Source of the DNA: Flavobacterium sp. Root186
GTDB taxonomy: Bacteria; Bacteroidota; Bacteroidia; Flavobacteriales; Flavobacteriaceae
DNA: 64,000 bases
Assembly: GCF_001428525.1 (NCBI RefSeq)
Contig: NZ_LMHW01000003.1
Coordinates: 26,171-90,170 of the forward strand
Reading direction: 5' to 3'
The position numbers and the translations under genes are program-made. Below are positions 27,321 through 36,123 of this stretch, in pieces. Position 1 is the first letter of the stretch. Every line of letters begins with the position of its first letter. Below the pieces are notes generated by a model. That model saw nothing but the letters and a program-made list of their open reading frames with translations, made no database searches and was not told the origin of the DNA.

Positions 27321-28235
27321 ATGAAAAAATTAAGTAGCATTACATTATTGCTGACATGCGTTTTAGGATTTTCTTCTTGCGCTGAAAATTCTGTAACAGA
27401 AAAAAATCCGGCTGAAATGAGTACAAATGGGAGTACTAAAAAAGTCGCTGGATCGCCCTGGGTAAAACAATTTGAAGATACATTCGATGTAGGCTCCACT
27501 CTCTCACAATGGACAAAAGAACAACGAGCAGATTACAATTCCTGGTATTGTGACTATGCTAGTTCAGTTCCTACCACACAATGGCGAGACGGAAAACAAT
27601 GCTTAGAAATCAAGACTACAAAATTAAGCACGTACAAATACCAATCTGGTTTCATTACTTCTAATTACCAATACAAACCAGAAAATAACACAGAGTATAT
27701 GCTTTCGGCTAATATTAAATTAATAGCGATGGATGGCGGGACTTATAAGTCTTTTAAAGATACTTATGGTGCGTGGCCGGCTTTTTGGTCTGTACAAGGA
27801 AATGCCTGGCCGACAAAAGGGGAGATCGATATCATGGAAGGTTATTCGTTTGCGCCCAATGCAAGTCGTTTTACTTCGAATATTTTTTACGGAACTTCTG
27901 TTGGAAACAACTTATTAGGAAATTCAGCCGAAAGAAATTATCCGGCTAATTTTAATGTAGACGGAAATAACGGATGGCATTTATATGAATCTTTTTGGAA
28001 AATGCAAAACAACGTAGTTACCGTAACCATTAAGGTTGATAATGTAACAGTTGCAACTTATACAAATAGCAGTGTATCGAATCTTAATTTTAATAATTTC
28101 GGAGCACATTCGATTATTTTTAATGTGAATGTAGGTTCAAAAGATTCGAATTTTATAGATCCTAATAAACTAAACTTATTTACTACTGTAATGATGTGGG
28201 TAGATGATGTTACGGTTTACAAAAGACCAATCTAA
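27321..28235 (+). CDS. GH16-family endo-glucanase-like lipoprotein
   Basis: A 304-residue secreted protein with a lipoprotein signal (LLTCVLGFSSC, Cys20) and one GH16 jelly-roll. The catalytic motif is GEIDIMEG: Glu168 nucleophile, Asp170, Glu173 acid/base. The extra Met (ExDxxE) is the beta-bulge form seen in laminarinase-, agarase- and carrageenase-type GH16, unlike the regular ExDxE of lichenases. GAWPAFWSVQ just before it is the usual aromatic substrate wall. Surface exposure is likely. It faces the GH10 gene and shares a bidirectional terminator with it; the operator upstream suggests control by the PUL regulator. Exact substrate is not readable. Confidence 0.85.
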   Translation: MKKLSSITLLLTCVLGFSSCAENSVTEKNPAEMSTNGSTKKVAGSPWVKQFEDTFDVGSTLSQWTKEQRADYNSWYCDYASSVPTTQWRDGKQCLEIKTTKLSTYKYQSGFITSNYQYKPENNTEYMLSANIKLIAMDGGTYKSFKDTYGAWPAFWSVQGNAWPTKGEIDIMEGYSFAPNASRFTSNIFYGTSVGNNLLGNSAERNYPANFNVDGNNGWHLYESFWKMQNNVVTVTIKVDNVTVATYTNSSVSNLNFNNFGAHSIIFNVNVGSKDSNFIDPNKLNLFTTVMMWVDDVTVYKRPI

Positions 28236-28269
28236 TAGAATAGCTAAACAAACACAGTTTATTGAATAA

Positions 28270-28303
28270 AAAAGCCTGCGAAATATATGTTTCGCAGGCT
28301 TTT
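28270..28303. terminator. Bidirectional terminator between GH16 and GH10 genes
   Basis: Perfect 14-bp arms AAAAGCCTGCGAAA (28270-28283) and TTTCGCAGGCTTTT (28290-28303) with a 6-base loop between convergent genes. Confidence 0.92.
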
Positions 28304-28338
28304 ACTTTTTATTTCATTTTTAATAAGTAATCTCAAAT

Positions 28339-29730
28339 TTAGTCTAAACCTTCAAGAAATCCGGTATGTGAACTTTTGATTGCAAAATTAGAATCGTACA
28401 ATAAAGGCCAGTCATTTCCTGGATGATTCAGTTCTGCGTTAAATGGAATCCATGATTCATTATCTTTCATTCCCCAAATGGTTAAGGCATATTTATTTGC
28501 TGCTGGAAGCCCATTATAAATTTTCACCATTTCTTTGTATTTCTCTTTTTGGGCTAATCTTCTTTCGTTTGTAAAAGTAGAGATGTCATTAGACTGGTTT
28601 ACTTGTATATCCAATTCAGAAACATGAATTTTCAATCCTTTTGATACTGCTCTGTTAAGATCCGTTTCTATTTGAGTTTTTGTCGGGCTTAAATATATGT
28701 TGTGCATTTGGAAACCAAGACCATCAACCACAGTATTTGCTTTTAAATCATCTACAATACTAAAAACTTTATCTTGTTTTGCAATATTAGTTGAGGTGGC
28801 ATAATCATTGTAAAATAATAATAAAGACGTGTCGCCTGCAGCAGTCGCAGCAGCTCTTGCCCATTGAAAGCAGTCTTTTACATAATTAGGTCCCATTCGC
28901 TGCAAGAAAATAGTATTTCTCATAGTACCGCCATTGTCATCTACAGCTTCGTTAACCACATCCCATGATTTTACTTTTCCTGCATAATGCGTAACAACAT
29001 CCGTAATGTATTTTTTTACTTCAGCTGCAAATTCGGCATCTGTACCAGAAAAATCTTTTAGCCATTGCGGTACCGAATTATGCCAAACTAAAGCATGTCC
29101 GTGAACATTGATATTATTGGCATTTCCGTAAGCCACGATTTTATCAGCTACAGTCCAGTTGTAAACACCGCTTGAAGTCGAAATTTGATCCATTTTCATT
29201 TCGTATTCGGCAGAAATACTGCTAAATTCATTTTTCAAAATGATATCATAAGGGCTTCCATTGGTTAATTGAGAAGCTTTTATAGCCATACCTACAAAAA
29301 ACGGATTGGATAATTTATTTGCTTTTACCTTTAAAAAAGTAGGATCTTCAGGAATTCCGCTTGAACCAGTCGTTACAACACTAATTACATTTGAATAACC
29401 TGAAATTTCTGTTTCATTTTTAGCTCTTATTCGGTAATAATATTGAGTTCCTCCGGTTAAACCTGTTACAACTTCGTTTAAATCAGTAACTTCTTTTGCA
29501 TTGTAATTTGGGACAAAACTCGCAAAATTTTCGGTGGTTGAAACATCCAAAAGATAGCTTTTTGAATTGGAAACATAATTCCATTTTGCTTTAAAACCAT
29601 TATCATTTACATCTTTTGGAGCGTTTGCAACTGGTGTTTCTAAAGTTTCAACAACTTCATTGTCGTCTTTTGAGCAGGCATTTAAAAAGAAGACGACGCT
29701 GGTCAGCATTAATAAAAATTTAATTTTCAT
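28339..29730 (-). CDS. GH10 endo-1,4-beta-xylanase lipoprotein with N-terminal FN3 domain
   Basis: A 463-residue lipoprotein (lipobox FFLNAC, Cys19). A fibronectin type III-like domain (about 35-122; YLLDVSTTENF, YYYRIRAKNE) precedes a GH10 TIM-barrel. Catalytic acid/base Glu261 is in WDVVNEAVDD and nucleophile Glu372 in HVSELDIQV; GHALVWHNSVPQWL is the conserved xylose-binding strand. GH10 enzymes cut beta-1,4-xylan internally, and some act on mixed beta-1,3/1,4-xylan. It is the last gene of the SusC-SusD-SGBP series, separated from the SGBP gene by 133 bases. Probably displayed on the cell surface. Confidence 0.92.
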   Translation of the reverse strand: MKIKFLLMLTSVVFFLNACSKDDNEVVETLETPVANAPKDVNDNGFKAKWNYVSNSKSYLLDVSTTENFASFVPNYNAKEVTDLNEVVTGLTGGTQYYYRIRAKNETEISGYSNVISVVTTGSSGIPEDPTFLKVKANKLSNPFFVGMAIKASQLTNGSPYDIILKNEFSSISAEYEMKMDQISTSSGVYNWTVADKIVAYGNANNINVHGHALVWHNSVPQWLKDFSGTDAEFAAEVKKYITDVVTHYAGKVKSWDVVNEAVDDNGGTMRNTIFLQRMGPNYVKDCFQWARAAATAAGDTSLLLFYNDYATSTNIAKQDKVFSIVDDLKANTVVDGLGFQMHNIYLSPTKTQIETDLNRAVSKGLKIHVSELDIQVNQSNDISTFTNERRLAQKEKYKEMVKIYNGLPAANKYALTIWGMKDNESWIPFNAELNHPGNDWPLLYDSNFAIKSSHTGFLEGLD

Positions 29731-29863
29731 ACTGTTTTTTATTATAGAATATTCTTTTAGGGAGAATGTCCTTATTTATAGTTATTTATTTGGTTTACTT
29801 TTTATAAAGAGGGTGCTTTTGATCGCTGCCTCTTCTTTAAAGTTTAAATACAAAACCAATCAA

Positions 29864-30967
29864 TTATTGGTAACGAATTTTAATATTATCAAATTTAATA
29901 GCACTTGGATTAGGCGAATCTCCCTGAGCGACTCCTACCTTAATTTCATTAATTTTAGAAACATTTAGTGCAGCAGCAGTGTTTGAACCGAAACCGTAAT
30001 TATCTTTAAAATCAGCAATTGATATGGTTTTGGTAGCCCAGTTTACATCGGTGATTTTAAAATTATAACCATAGTTTACACCGTCGATAGTATTTAGCTG
30101 AATAGCAAACTGAGCACCGACAACATTTGCACTTACATCAATATCGATAAAAGTTTTTGTCGCATCTGTATTTGATGAACTTAGGAAACCAGCTCCGCCG
30201 CCGGCACTGCTTCCGTTATAACCATTTGCAGTTGAACCGCCCCAAACTAATGTGGTGTAATTTCCTGTTGGCCCGTCGGGAGTACTAGCATTAAAACTCT
30301 CTATATCTCCATAAGAAGTCCACTCGGTTCTTACACCATTTCCGTCAAAATCAGACACCAAAACGATTGTAGCAAAATTTATTGTTTGTTTGGCGGCACC
30401 TCCCGGTGTAGTAATCACCAGTTCAGATCCTGAAACTGCATTTGCAGGTAAACCGATAATAACAGAAGTAGATGATTTTACCGTATAACTCAGCTCTTTT
30501 CCTCCTAAGGTTATCGATGAAATATTATAAAACCATGTGCCTTCAATTTCTAACGGAAATCCCGGAGTTGCTACAGCTGGAATTGTTTTTGTAATGGTTG
30601 GAACAGGCTGTAAAATTTCAATGTTTTTGGTCAGCGAACCAGATCCGGTTACAAATGTAATAGGCTGTACTCCAAATCTGCTTCCTAGTTTTTCATCAAA
30701 AGGAATAGTGAAAATAAACGATTTATCTGAATTGTAGTTTGGATTGAAACTGATGTCAATTTTGTTGTCCAGCGTAATCTTTTTTAATCCTTCTAAACCT
30801 TTTCCTTCTACTCTGACTTTATTTAATGGAAAAGCCTGATTAAGTAAATCTCCCGGTTCTGCAACCATTGCATCTACGTTTGCAGTAACCGAATCGTCGT
30901 TATCGCAAGCTGTAAAAGCAGTCAATGCGAAAAGAATTAGAATTGTATATTTTATTTTATTGATCAT
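29864..30967 (-). CDS. Surface glycan-binding lipoprotein (SGBP, IPT/TIG type)
   Basis: A 367-residue lipoprotein (TAFTAC lipobox, Cys20). Two or three IPT/TIG-like beta-sandwich segments are seen (about 25-205; KVRVEGKGLEGLKKITLD, LEIEGTWFYNISSITLGG), followed by a C-terminal carbohydrate-binding region (about 205-367; VLVSDFDGNGVRTEWTSYGD... KFDNIKIRYQ). This architecture and position directly after susD (6-base gap) match SGBP-B proteins of PULs, which capture polymer at the cell surface. It has no enzyme motif. The C-terminal domain probably sets the glycan specificity and would be the best clue to substrate in a structural search. Confidence 0.82.
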   Translation of the reverse strand: MINKIKYTILILFALTAFTACDNDDSVTANVDAMVAEPGDLLNQAFPLNKVRVEGKGLEGLKKITLDNKIDISFNPNYNSDKSFIFTIPFDEKLGSRFGVQPITFVTGSGSLTKNIEILQPVPTITKTIPAVATPGFPLEIEGTWFYNISSITLGGKELSYTVKSSTSVIIGLPANAVSGSELVITTPGGAAKQTINFATIVLVSDFDGNGVRTEWTSYGDIESFNASTPDGPTGNYTTLVWGGSTANGYNGSSAGGGAGFLSSSNTDATKTFIDIDVSANVVGAQFAIQLNTIDGVNYGYNFKITDVNWATKTISIADFKDNYGFGSNTAAALNVSKINEIKVGVAQGDSPNPSAIKFDNIKIRYQ

Positions 30968-30973
30968 AATAAG

Positions 30974-32497
30974 TTAGTTAAAGTTAAAAGGAACCGGAGG
31001 CTCTAATAATGATGGGTTAGTATCAATAGCAGACTGCGGTAATGGCAGTTCAAAATAATTGCTTCCCGGAGTTATTTTTCTCGAAATCAAATCTGTTCTG
31101 GCATCATCTGAATAAAAACCAACTTCCTGCTGTGAAATGATTGCTGTTGCTTCGGCCAGACCGCGGCGTTTTAAATCAAAGAAATACTGTCCTTCAAGTG
31201 CAAATTCAACTCTTCTTTCGTTAAACAATTCATCTCTTGTCAATACTGTTTTAGCAGGTAAGCCAGCCCTTGCTCTTACTTCATTAAAAGAGCTTAAAGC
31301 AGATGCAGAAGTAGTAGAAGGCGCTCCGGCCAGAATAGCTTCGGAGTTCATTAGTAAAACATCAGAATATCTTAATATGATGGTGTTTTGTGAAGTTCTC
31401 ATAAAGAATACATCATTTCTTTCGGCAGCTGATCCTACAATATATTTTCTAAAATTAGCTGCTGTAGAAGAATATATTTTTTTATACAGAAAACCGCCTT
31501 GATTTTTTAATAATTCAGGATAAAAATCACCATCTGTCATGATGGTACTCTTTTTTCTGGTATCTTTTGGTTCAAATCCACTTTGTAATGAGATTGAAGG
31601 AAGATAAACTCCCCATCCGTCACCACCTCCGGTAATTCCTGTACCTCCGGGAACTATGTATGCCTGATTGGTATTTTGTGTACCCCATTCTGTAGCAATA
31701 GCTTTCCATTGTAAAGCGAACATACTCTCGGCACTGTTATTATTTTCCGGACTGCTGAATAAGTTTCCATAATCCTGAATTAAAGTATATTGGTTTCCAA
31801 TAATTTTCTGGGTTAAAGCGGCGCATTCTCCATATTCATTTAAGGTCAAATGCACTTTTGCCAAAATACCCATCGCAGTATATTTTGTAACATAGCCTTT
31901 TTTTGCGGCTCTTTCAGGTAAATTTTCGACTGCATATGCTAAATCTTGTTTGATGAATTTATAAACATCAGAAACAAGATTTCTTTTTGGCTGCGCTGCA
32001 GAACCTGCTTTATTGATAATAGGCACAGCTCCAAAAGTTCTTACCAAGTAGAAGTAAGCATTTGCTCTCATGAATCGAGATATTGCGATAGCATTTTTAT
32101 ACGATGCTTCCGGCAGTTCACTTTTTCTTTCTTCGACTAAACTCATTAAATTATTCGATTGATCGATAACTGAAAATAAAGAAACATATCCTTCAGTAAG
32201 AATTGGGTTTTGTGATGTTACCTGAGCATCTTTAAACTGCGCATAAGCACCATCAAATGTAAAAGCGTTCCCGGCATACATATCGCCTACAGCAATTAAG
32301 AATTTATCATTAAAAGTAAACCAGGGTTTAAAGTACAAACTCTCAGCAATTCCGTCAAAAGCCGTAACTCCTTCAGGCAAATCGCCCGGTGTTAATTGAT
32401 TTTCAGATGGTGCATCCAAAAAATCATCTGAACAAGAAAATAAAGACAGCAATGGTATCAGCATTCCCATCATAAAAATTTTAAAAAGTTTTTTCAT
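30974..32497 (-). CDS. susD: RagB/SusD-family nutrient-binding outer-membrane lipoprotein
   Basis: A 507-residue lipoprotein (LSLFSC, Cys22, then SDDFLDAPSENQL), the usual SusD N-terminus. TPR-like helices (KFIKQDLAYAVENLPERAA, AMGILAKVHLTLNEYGEC) and the C-terminal NEVRARAGLPAKTVLTRDEL / FNERRVEFALEGQYFFDLKRRG are hallmark SusD segments. It forms the lid of the SusC transporter and binds oligosaccharides at the surface. It is translated in tandem with susC (61-base gap) and the SGBP (6-base gap). Confidence 0.95.
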   Translation of the reverse strand: MKKLFKIFMMGMLIPLLSLFSCSDDFLDAPSENQLTPGDLPEGVTAFDGIAESLYFKPWFTFNDKFLIAVGDMYAGNAFTFDGAYAQFKDAQVTSQNPILTEGYVSLFSVIDQSNNLMSLVEERKSELPEASYKNAIAISRFMRANAYFYLVRTFGAVPIINKAGSAAQPKRNLVSDVYKFIKQDLAYAVENLPERAAKKGYVTKYTAMGILAKVHLTLNEYGECAALTQKIIGNQYTLIQDYGNLFSSPENNNSAESMFALQWKAIATEWGTQNTNQAYIVPGGTGITGGGDGWGVYLPSISLQSGFEPKDTRKKSTIMTDGDFYPELLKNQGGFLYKKIYSSTAANFRKYIVGSAAERNDVFFMRTSQNTIILRYSDVLLMNSEAILAGAPSTTSASALSSFNEVRARAGLPAKTVLTRDELFNERRVEFALEGQYFFDLKRRGLAEATAIISQQEVGFYSDDARTDLISRKITPGSNYFELPLPQSAIDTNPSLLEPPVPFNFN

Positions 32498-32558
32498 AAC
32501 TATATTTTTTATGTTAATGAGTATGAATCATTAAGTTAAATGTGTTTTTTTATCAATC

Positions 32559-35500
32559 TTAGAATTCTAAATTCACTCCAACAGAAGTTGTTCTTGGCAC
32601 AGGATAACGACCTAAATCAATTCCGCTCAGTGTTATATTCTGATCTAAATTTCCAAGGGCAGGATCAAAGCCTGTATATTTTGTAAACGTGTATAAATTT
32701 TGAACGTTTACATACAATCTTACTTTAGAGATAAAAGAGTTATCGAATATCTTGTTTGGTAAATCGTAGCTCAACGAAACATTCTGAATTCTTAAATAAG
32801 AACCGTCTTCAACAAATCGATTCGAAATTCTTCCGTTACCATTTGGGTCATTTAATGTAATTCTTGGCACATCTGTATTTTCGTTTACTCCTGGTTCAAA
32901 AGCCTGCATAGCCTGAGTGCTTACATTTCCAAATCTATCGCCAAATCCCGGATAAATTCCATCCGTATAATGACGTGTAAAGTTGTAAATCTGATTGCCT
33001 TGACTTCCGGTCAAAACAACTGATAAACTAAGGTTTTTGTATTTAAAATTATTGGTAAATGCATAAGTAAAATCAGGAATTGCACTTCCTATGGATGTTT
33101 GATCTTTACTATCAATTTTGCCATCGTTATTAAGGTCTTTAAAACGAATATCTCCAATTCCCGTTCCTGTTTCCTGAACTGGCCCTGCAGCTAATTCAGC
33201 AGCATTTTTAAACAAACCGTCTGTTACATATCCATAAAATTGTCCAACTGGTTCTCCTTCTGTAGTTCTGGTAACGGTATATAAATCAAATTGTACTTTT
33301 CCTAATAAAGATTTGCCTTCGCCTTGAAAACTTGTCAGCTCATTATTGTATTTTGAAAAAATAACCGTACTGTCCCAAGTAAAATTTTCGGTTGAAATAT
33401 TTCTGGTATTCAGCGTAAGTTCAATTCCTTTTGTTACAATTTCACCCGTATTCAGGTAATAATTAAGTGCACTTTGATTCGATTCATCATTGATTTGTTT
33501 GGTCAGGAAATCGGATGAATTTTTAATATAATAATCAAAATCTAATTTTACTCTATTGTTAAGCATCGCCAATTCGAAACCAGCATTGAAAGATTTAAGA
33601 GATTCCCATTTAATATCCGGATTTCCTAAATTGTCAATTGTTGGAGAAACACCTCCAAAAGGAGAGGAAAGCAAGGATAAAATTGTCTGATATCTGTTTG
33701 CCGGAATATTTTGATTTCCTACCAAACCATAACCTGCTCTAAATTTTAAATAATTGATGCTGTTTGATAAAGGCTCAAAGAACTTTTCGTTACTTACTGT
33801 CCATCCCCCTGAAAATGAAGGAAAATAACCCCATTTGTTGTTTGGGCCAAAGTTTGACGAAGCATCTGCTCTTAAAGAGGCAGAAAAAGAATATCTGTCT
33901 GAAAAGCTATAGTTTAATCTCGAAATATAAGAGGCCATAGACCATCTTCCAGAACCATTTCCGTTCAATGCAGTATCGATATCACCAATGTTTAAGTTGG
34001 TAAAATCTTTATTTAAAAACTCACCGGTTCTGTAGCCGCTTATGTATTCATATCGACTTTCCTGCGCTTCCTGACCTAATAAGAAAGTAAAGTTATGTTT
34101 ATCGTTTATGGTTTTATTATACGTTAAATAATTTTTGATGTTCCAGTAATAACTTTGATCCTGCTGTTTGAATGATTTGTTTAAAAGTTCAGACACATTT
34201 CCTAAAGTATACTTTGGGGCAAAAGTGGCACTTTTTGAAAAGTTCAAATCGTATCCTAATTCGGTTCTAAAAACCAATCCTTTGATCAGCGTAAAATCAG
34301 CAAATAAATTACCATTAATTTTAAATCTTTCGGTAGTCGAATTATTGTATTCTGACAAAGCAATTGGGTTCGTTGCCTCATTTGCCGAAGATCCTAAACC
34401 TGTTGTTGGCCCTGCATAAGAACCATCTGGAGTTCTAACCGGTAATTCTGGAGATTGTCTTAAGGCATTCATAACTAAACCGCCTCTGTCATCGTTTCTT
34501 ACTACTTGCTGAGAAGATTTACTTACGGATAAGCTATTACCAATCTTTAACCATGATTTTACATTCGAATCAACATTTAATCGCATCGATAATCTGTTGA
34601 AATCTGAATTTAAAACTATTCCTTCCTGATCAAAATAATTTAAAGAGGTATAAAAACGTGTTCCTTCTTTTTCTCCGGAAAATGACAATTGATGGTTGTA
34701 CATTGTAGCCGTTCTAAAAAGTTCATCCTGCCAGTTTGTTCCGTTTCCTAATAAATCTGGTTTTTGATATTGAAAGGGAACGGGCTCACCGTTTAATTTG
34801 TAAATTTTTGCTTGGTATTTAGCATACTGTGGTAAATTTAATACATCAACCGTATTGGTTATTTCCTGGGTTCCTAAATAGGTTTCGTAGGCAAATTTTG
34901 ATTTTCCTTTTTTTCCTTTTTTGGTGGTAATCAAAACCACACCGTTTGCACCATTTGCACCATAAATTGCCGTTGCCGATGCGTCTTTTAAGATATCAAT
35001 AGTTTCAATATCTGAAATATTCAAACCAGACAAAGCCGAATTTTTAGTTTGTCCGTTTCCTCCGCCCAAAGCGCTGAATGAAAAGGAGTCGTTGTTTTTA
35101 TCTGCAAAAACCGGAGTTCCGTCAATAACATACAAAGGTTCATTTCCGTTAATAGAAGTAATTCCTCTAATTTGTACTGAAATTCCTCCTCCAGGCGTTC
35201 CTGAATTTTGAGTAACGTTTACACCCGCAGCTTTACCCACAAGCGCCTGATCGATAGAGACAAAAGGTTTGTCCTGAATTTCCGAAGCTTTGATAGAAGA
35301 AACAGCACCATTGATATCTTTTCGTTTTGAAGTTCCGTATCCAATAACTACTACTTCATTTAATTTTTCGAGGTCATTAACCATTGTGACCTGCATAATT
35401 GCTTTTGTATCTGCCGGGATTGATAAATTTTTGTATCCTACATAACTAAAAAGCAGCAACGCTTTTGGTTCTACATTGTTTAAAACGAAGCTACCGTCAA

Positions 35501-35663
35501 AATCGGTAACTGTTCCGTTTTTTGTTCCTTGTACTATTACACTAACACCCGGAAGGTTGGCTCCGCCTGATGTTACTTTACCTTTAACAGTTTGTGCGTA
35601 GAAAAAATTTCCCCACATACATACTATCAAACACAATAGTTTTTTTAATGTTCTTTTCTGCAT
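32559..35663 (-). CDS. susC: SusC/RagA-family TonB-dependent outer-membrane transporter
   Basis: A 1034-residue transporter. It starts with a signal peptide (ending FFYAQ) and a carboxypeptidase-regulatory-like domain (TVKGKVTSGGANLPGVSVIV; DGSFVLNNV). A TonB-box-like segment follows (EVVVIGYGTSKRKDINGAVS), then the plug (VSIDQALVGKAAGVNVTQNSG; PLYVIDGTPV; GANGANGVVLITTKKGK), a 22-strand barrel and a terminal Phe (SVGVNLEF). It imports oligosaccharides with SusD, powered by TonB-ExbBD, which are not in the window. It heads the SusC-SusD-SGBP-GH10 operon and has a repeated 21-base site upstream. Substrate is inferred only from neighbours (GH16, GH10, GH3). Confidence 0.95.
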   Translation of the reverse strand: MQKRTLKKLLCLIVCMWGNFFYAQTVKGKVTSGGANLPGVSVIVQGTKNGTVTDFDGSFVLNNVEPKALLLFSYVGYKNLSIPADTKAIMQVTMVNDLEKLNEVVVIGYGTSKRKDINGAVSSIKASEIQDKPFVSIDQALVGKAAGVNVTQNSGTPGGGISVQIRGITSINGNEPLYVIDGTPVFADKNNDSFSFSALGGGNGQTKNSALSGLNISDIETIDILKDASATAIYGANGANGVVLITTKKGKKGKSKFAYETYLGTQEITNTVDVLNLPQYAKYQAKIYKLNGEPVPFQYQKPDLLGNGTNWQDELFRTATMYNHQLSFSGEKEGTRFYTSLNYFDQEGIVLNSDFNRLSMRLNVDSNVKSWLKIGNSLSVSKSSQQVVRNDDRGGLVMNALRQSPELPVRTPDGSYAGPTTGLGSSANEATNPIALSEYNNSTTERFKINGNLFADFTLIKGLVFRTELGYDLNFSKSATFAPKYTLGNVSELLNKSFKQQDQSYYWNIKNYLTYNKTINDKHNFTFLLGQEAQESRYEYISGYRTGEFLNKDFTNLNIGDIDTALNGNGSGRWSMASYISRLNYSFSDRYSFSASLRADASSNFGPNNKWGYFPSFSGGWTVSNEKFFEPLSNSINYLKFRAGYGLVGNQNIPANRYQTILSLLSSPFGGVSPTIDNLGNPDIKWESLKSFNAGFELAMLNNRVKLDFDYYIKNSSDFLTKQINDESNQSALNYYLNTGEIVTKGIELTLNTRNISTENFTWDSTVIFSKYNNELTSFQGEGKSLLGKVQFDLYTVTRTTEGEPVGQFYGYVTDGLFKNAAELAAGPVQETGTGIGDIRFKDLNNDGKIDSKDQTSIGSAIPDFTYAFTNNFKYKNLSLSVVLTGSQGNQIYNFTRHYTDGIYPGFGDRFGNVSTQAMQAFEPGVNENTDVPRITLNDPNGNGRISNRFVEDGSYLRIQNVSLSYDLPNKIFDNSFISKVRLYVNVQNLYTFTKYTGFDPALGNLDQNITLSGIDLGRYPVPRTTSVGVNLEF

Positions 35664-35822
35664 AAAATTTGGTTGTTAGTTTACTTGAAATAATTAGTTA
35701 ATCGTTAAGTTTTAGAAAAACATTTAAAATTTTGGTCCTCTGGCGATTGATTGTTTTGAGTTTTGACTAGAGAACTTTTTTCTTAAATATTTCTTAACGA
35801 AAGTAAATTGTAGAGGTGTTGT

Positions 35823-35864
35823 ATTGTAGAACAGATGATGCATATTGTGCAACAGATGATGCAA
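35823..35864 (-). promoter_or_regulatory. Tandem 21-base direct repeat: candidate HTCS operator of susC
   Basis: Two adjacent 21-base units (35823-35843, 35844-35864) agree at 18 positions and share the core AACAGATGATGCA at 35830-35842 and 35851-35863. Two-turn direct repeats are the typical geometry for AraC-type DNA-binding domains, and the neighbouring HTCS ends in one. The site is 159 bases upstream of susC. Weaker pairs with the same spacing lie before the GH3 and GH16 genes. Confidence 0.7.
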
Positions 35865-36050
35865 AAAAAACATCTGAACCCCTATTATAAGCCAAATGAG
35901 ACCCTAAAGCAGAAAAACAAGTGCTGAGGTATTACTAAAATTTTCACGTAAAAAATATTGTTTGTTTAAAAAACAATGAGAATATTTTTGATATGTTGAT
36001 TTTTATTTGAAGTTAAAAGCTTCGGTTTTTGAAAAAATTGACTGACAAAA

Positions 36051-36081
36051 AAAGAGCTTCGATTGTAAACCGAAGCTCTTT
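36051..36081 (-). terminator. Terminator of the HTCS gene
   Basis: AAAGAGCTTCG (36051-36061) and CGAAGCTCTTT (36071-36081) form an 11-bp stem with a T-run on the minus strand (complement of the A-run at 36048-36054), about 40 bases past the stop. Confidence 0.88.
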
Positions 36082-36123
36082 ACTAATTCATTTTTGTCTT
36101 TTTTTGAATTGTTTGTGTATAGT

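Larger units (their letters stand above)
35664..36123. other. Intergenic control region between HTCS and susC
   Basis: The 460-base gap holds the tandem 21-base repeat (35823-35864), a possible -7 element on the minus strand (reverse complement TACTTTCG near 35799-35806, one mismatch), and the HTCS terminator at 36051-36081. No other gene-like ORF is convincing; the short ORF at 36003-36212 overlaps the HTCS end and is a shadow. Confidence 0.6.

Noticed and set aside
35823..35864. CRISPR-like interpretation of the tandem 21-base repeats
   Set aside because: Only two contiguous units with no spacers and no cas genes; position before susC fits an operator.
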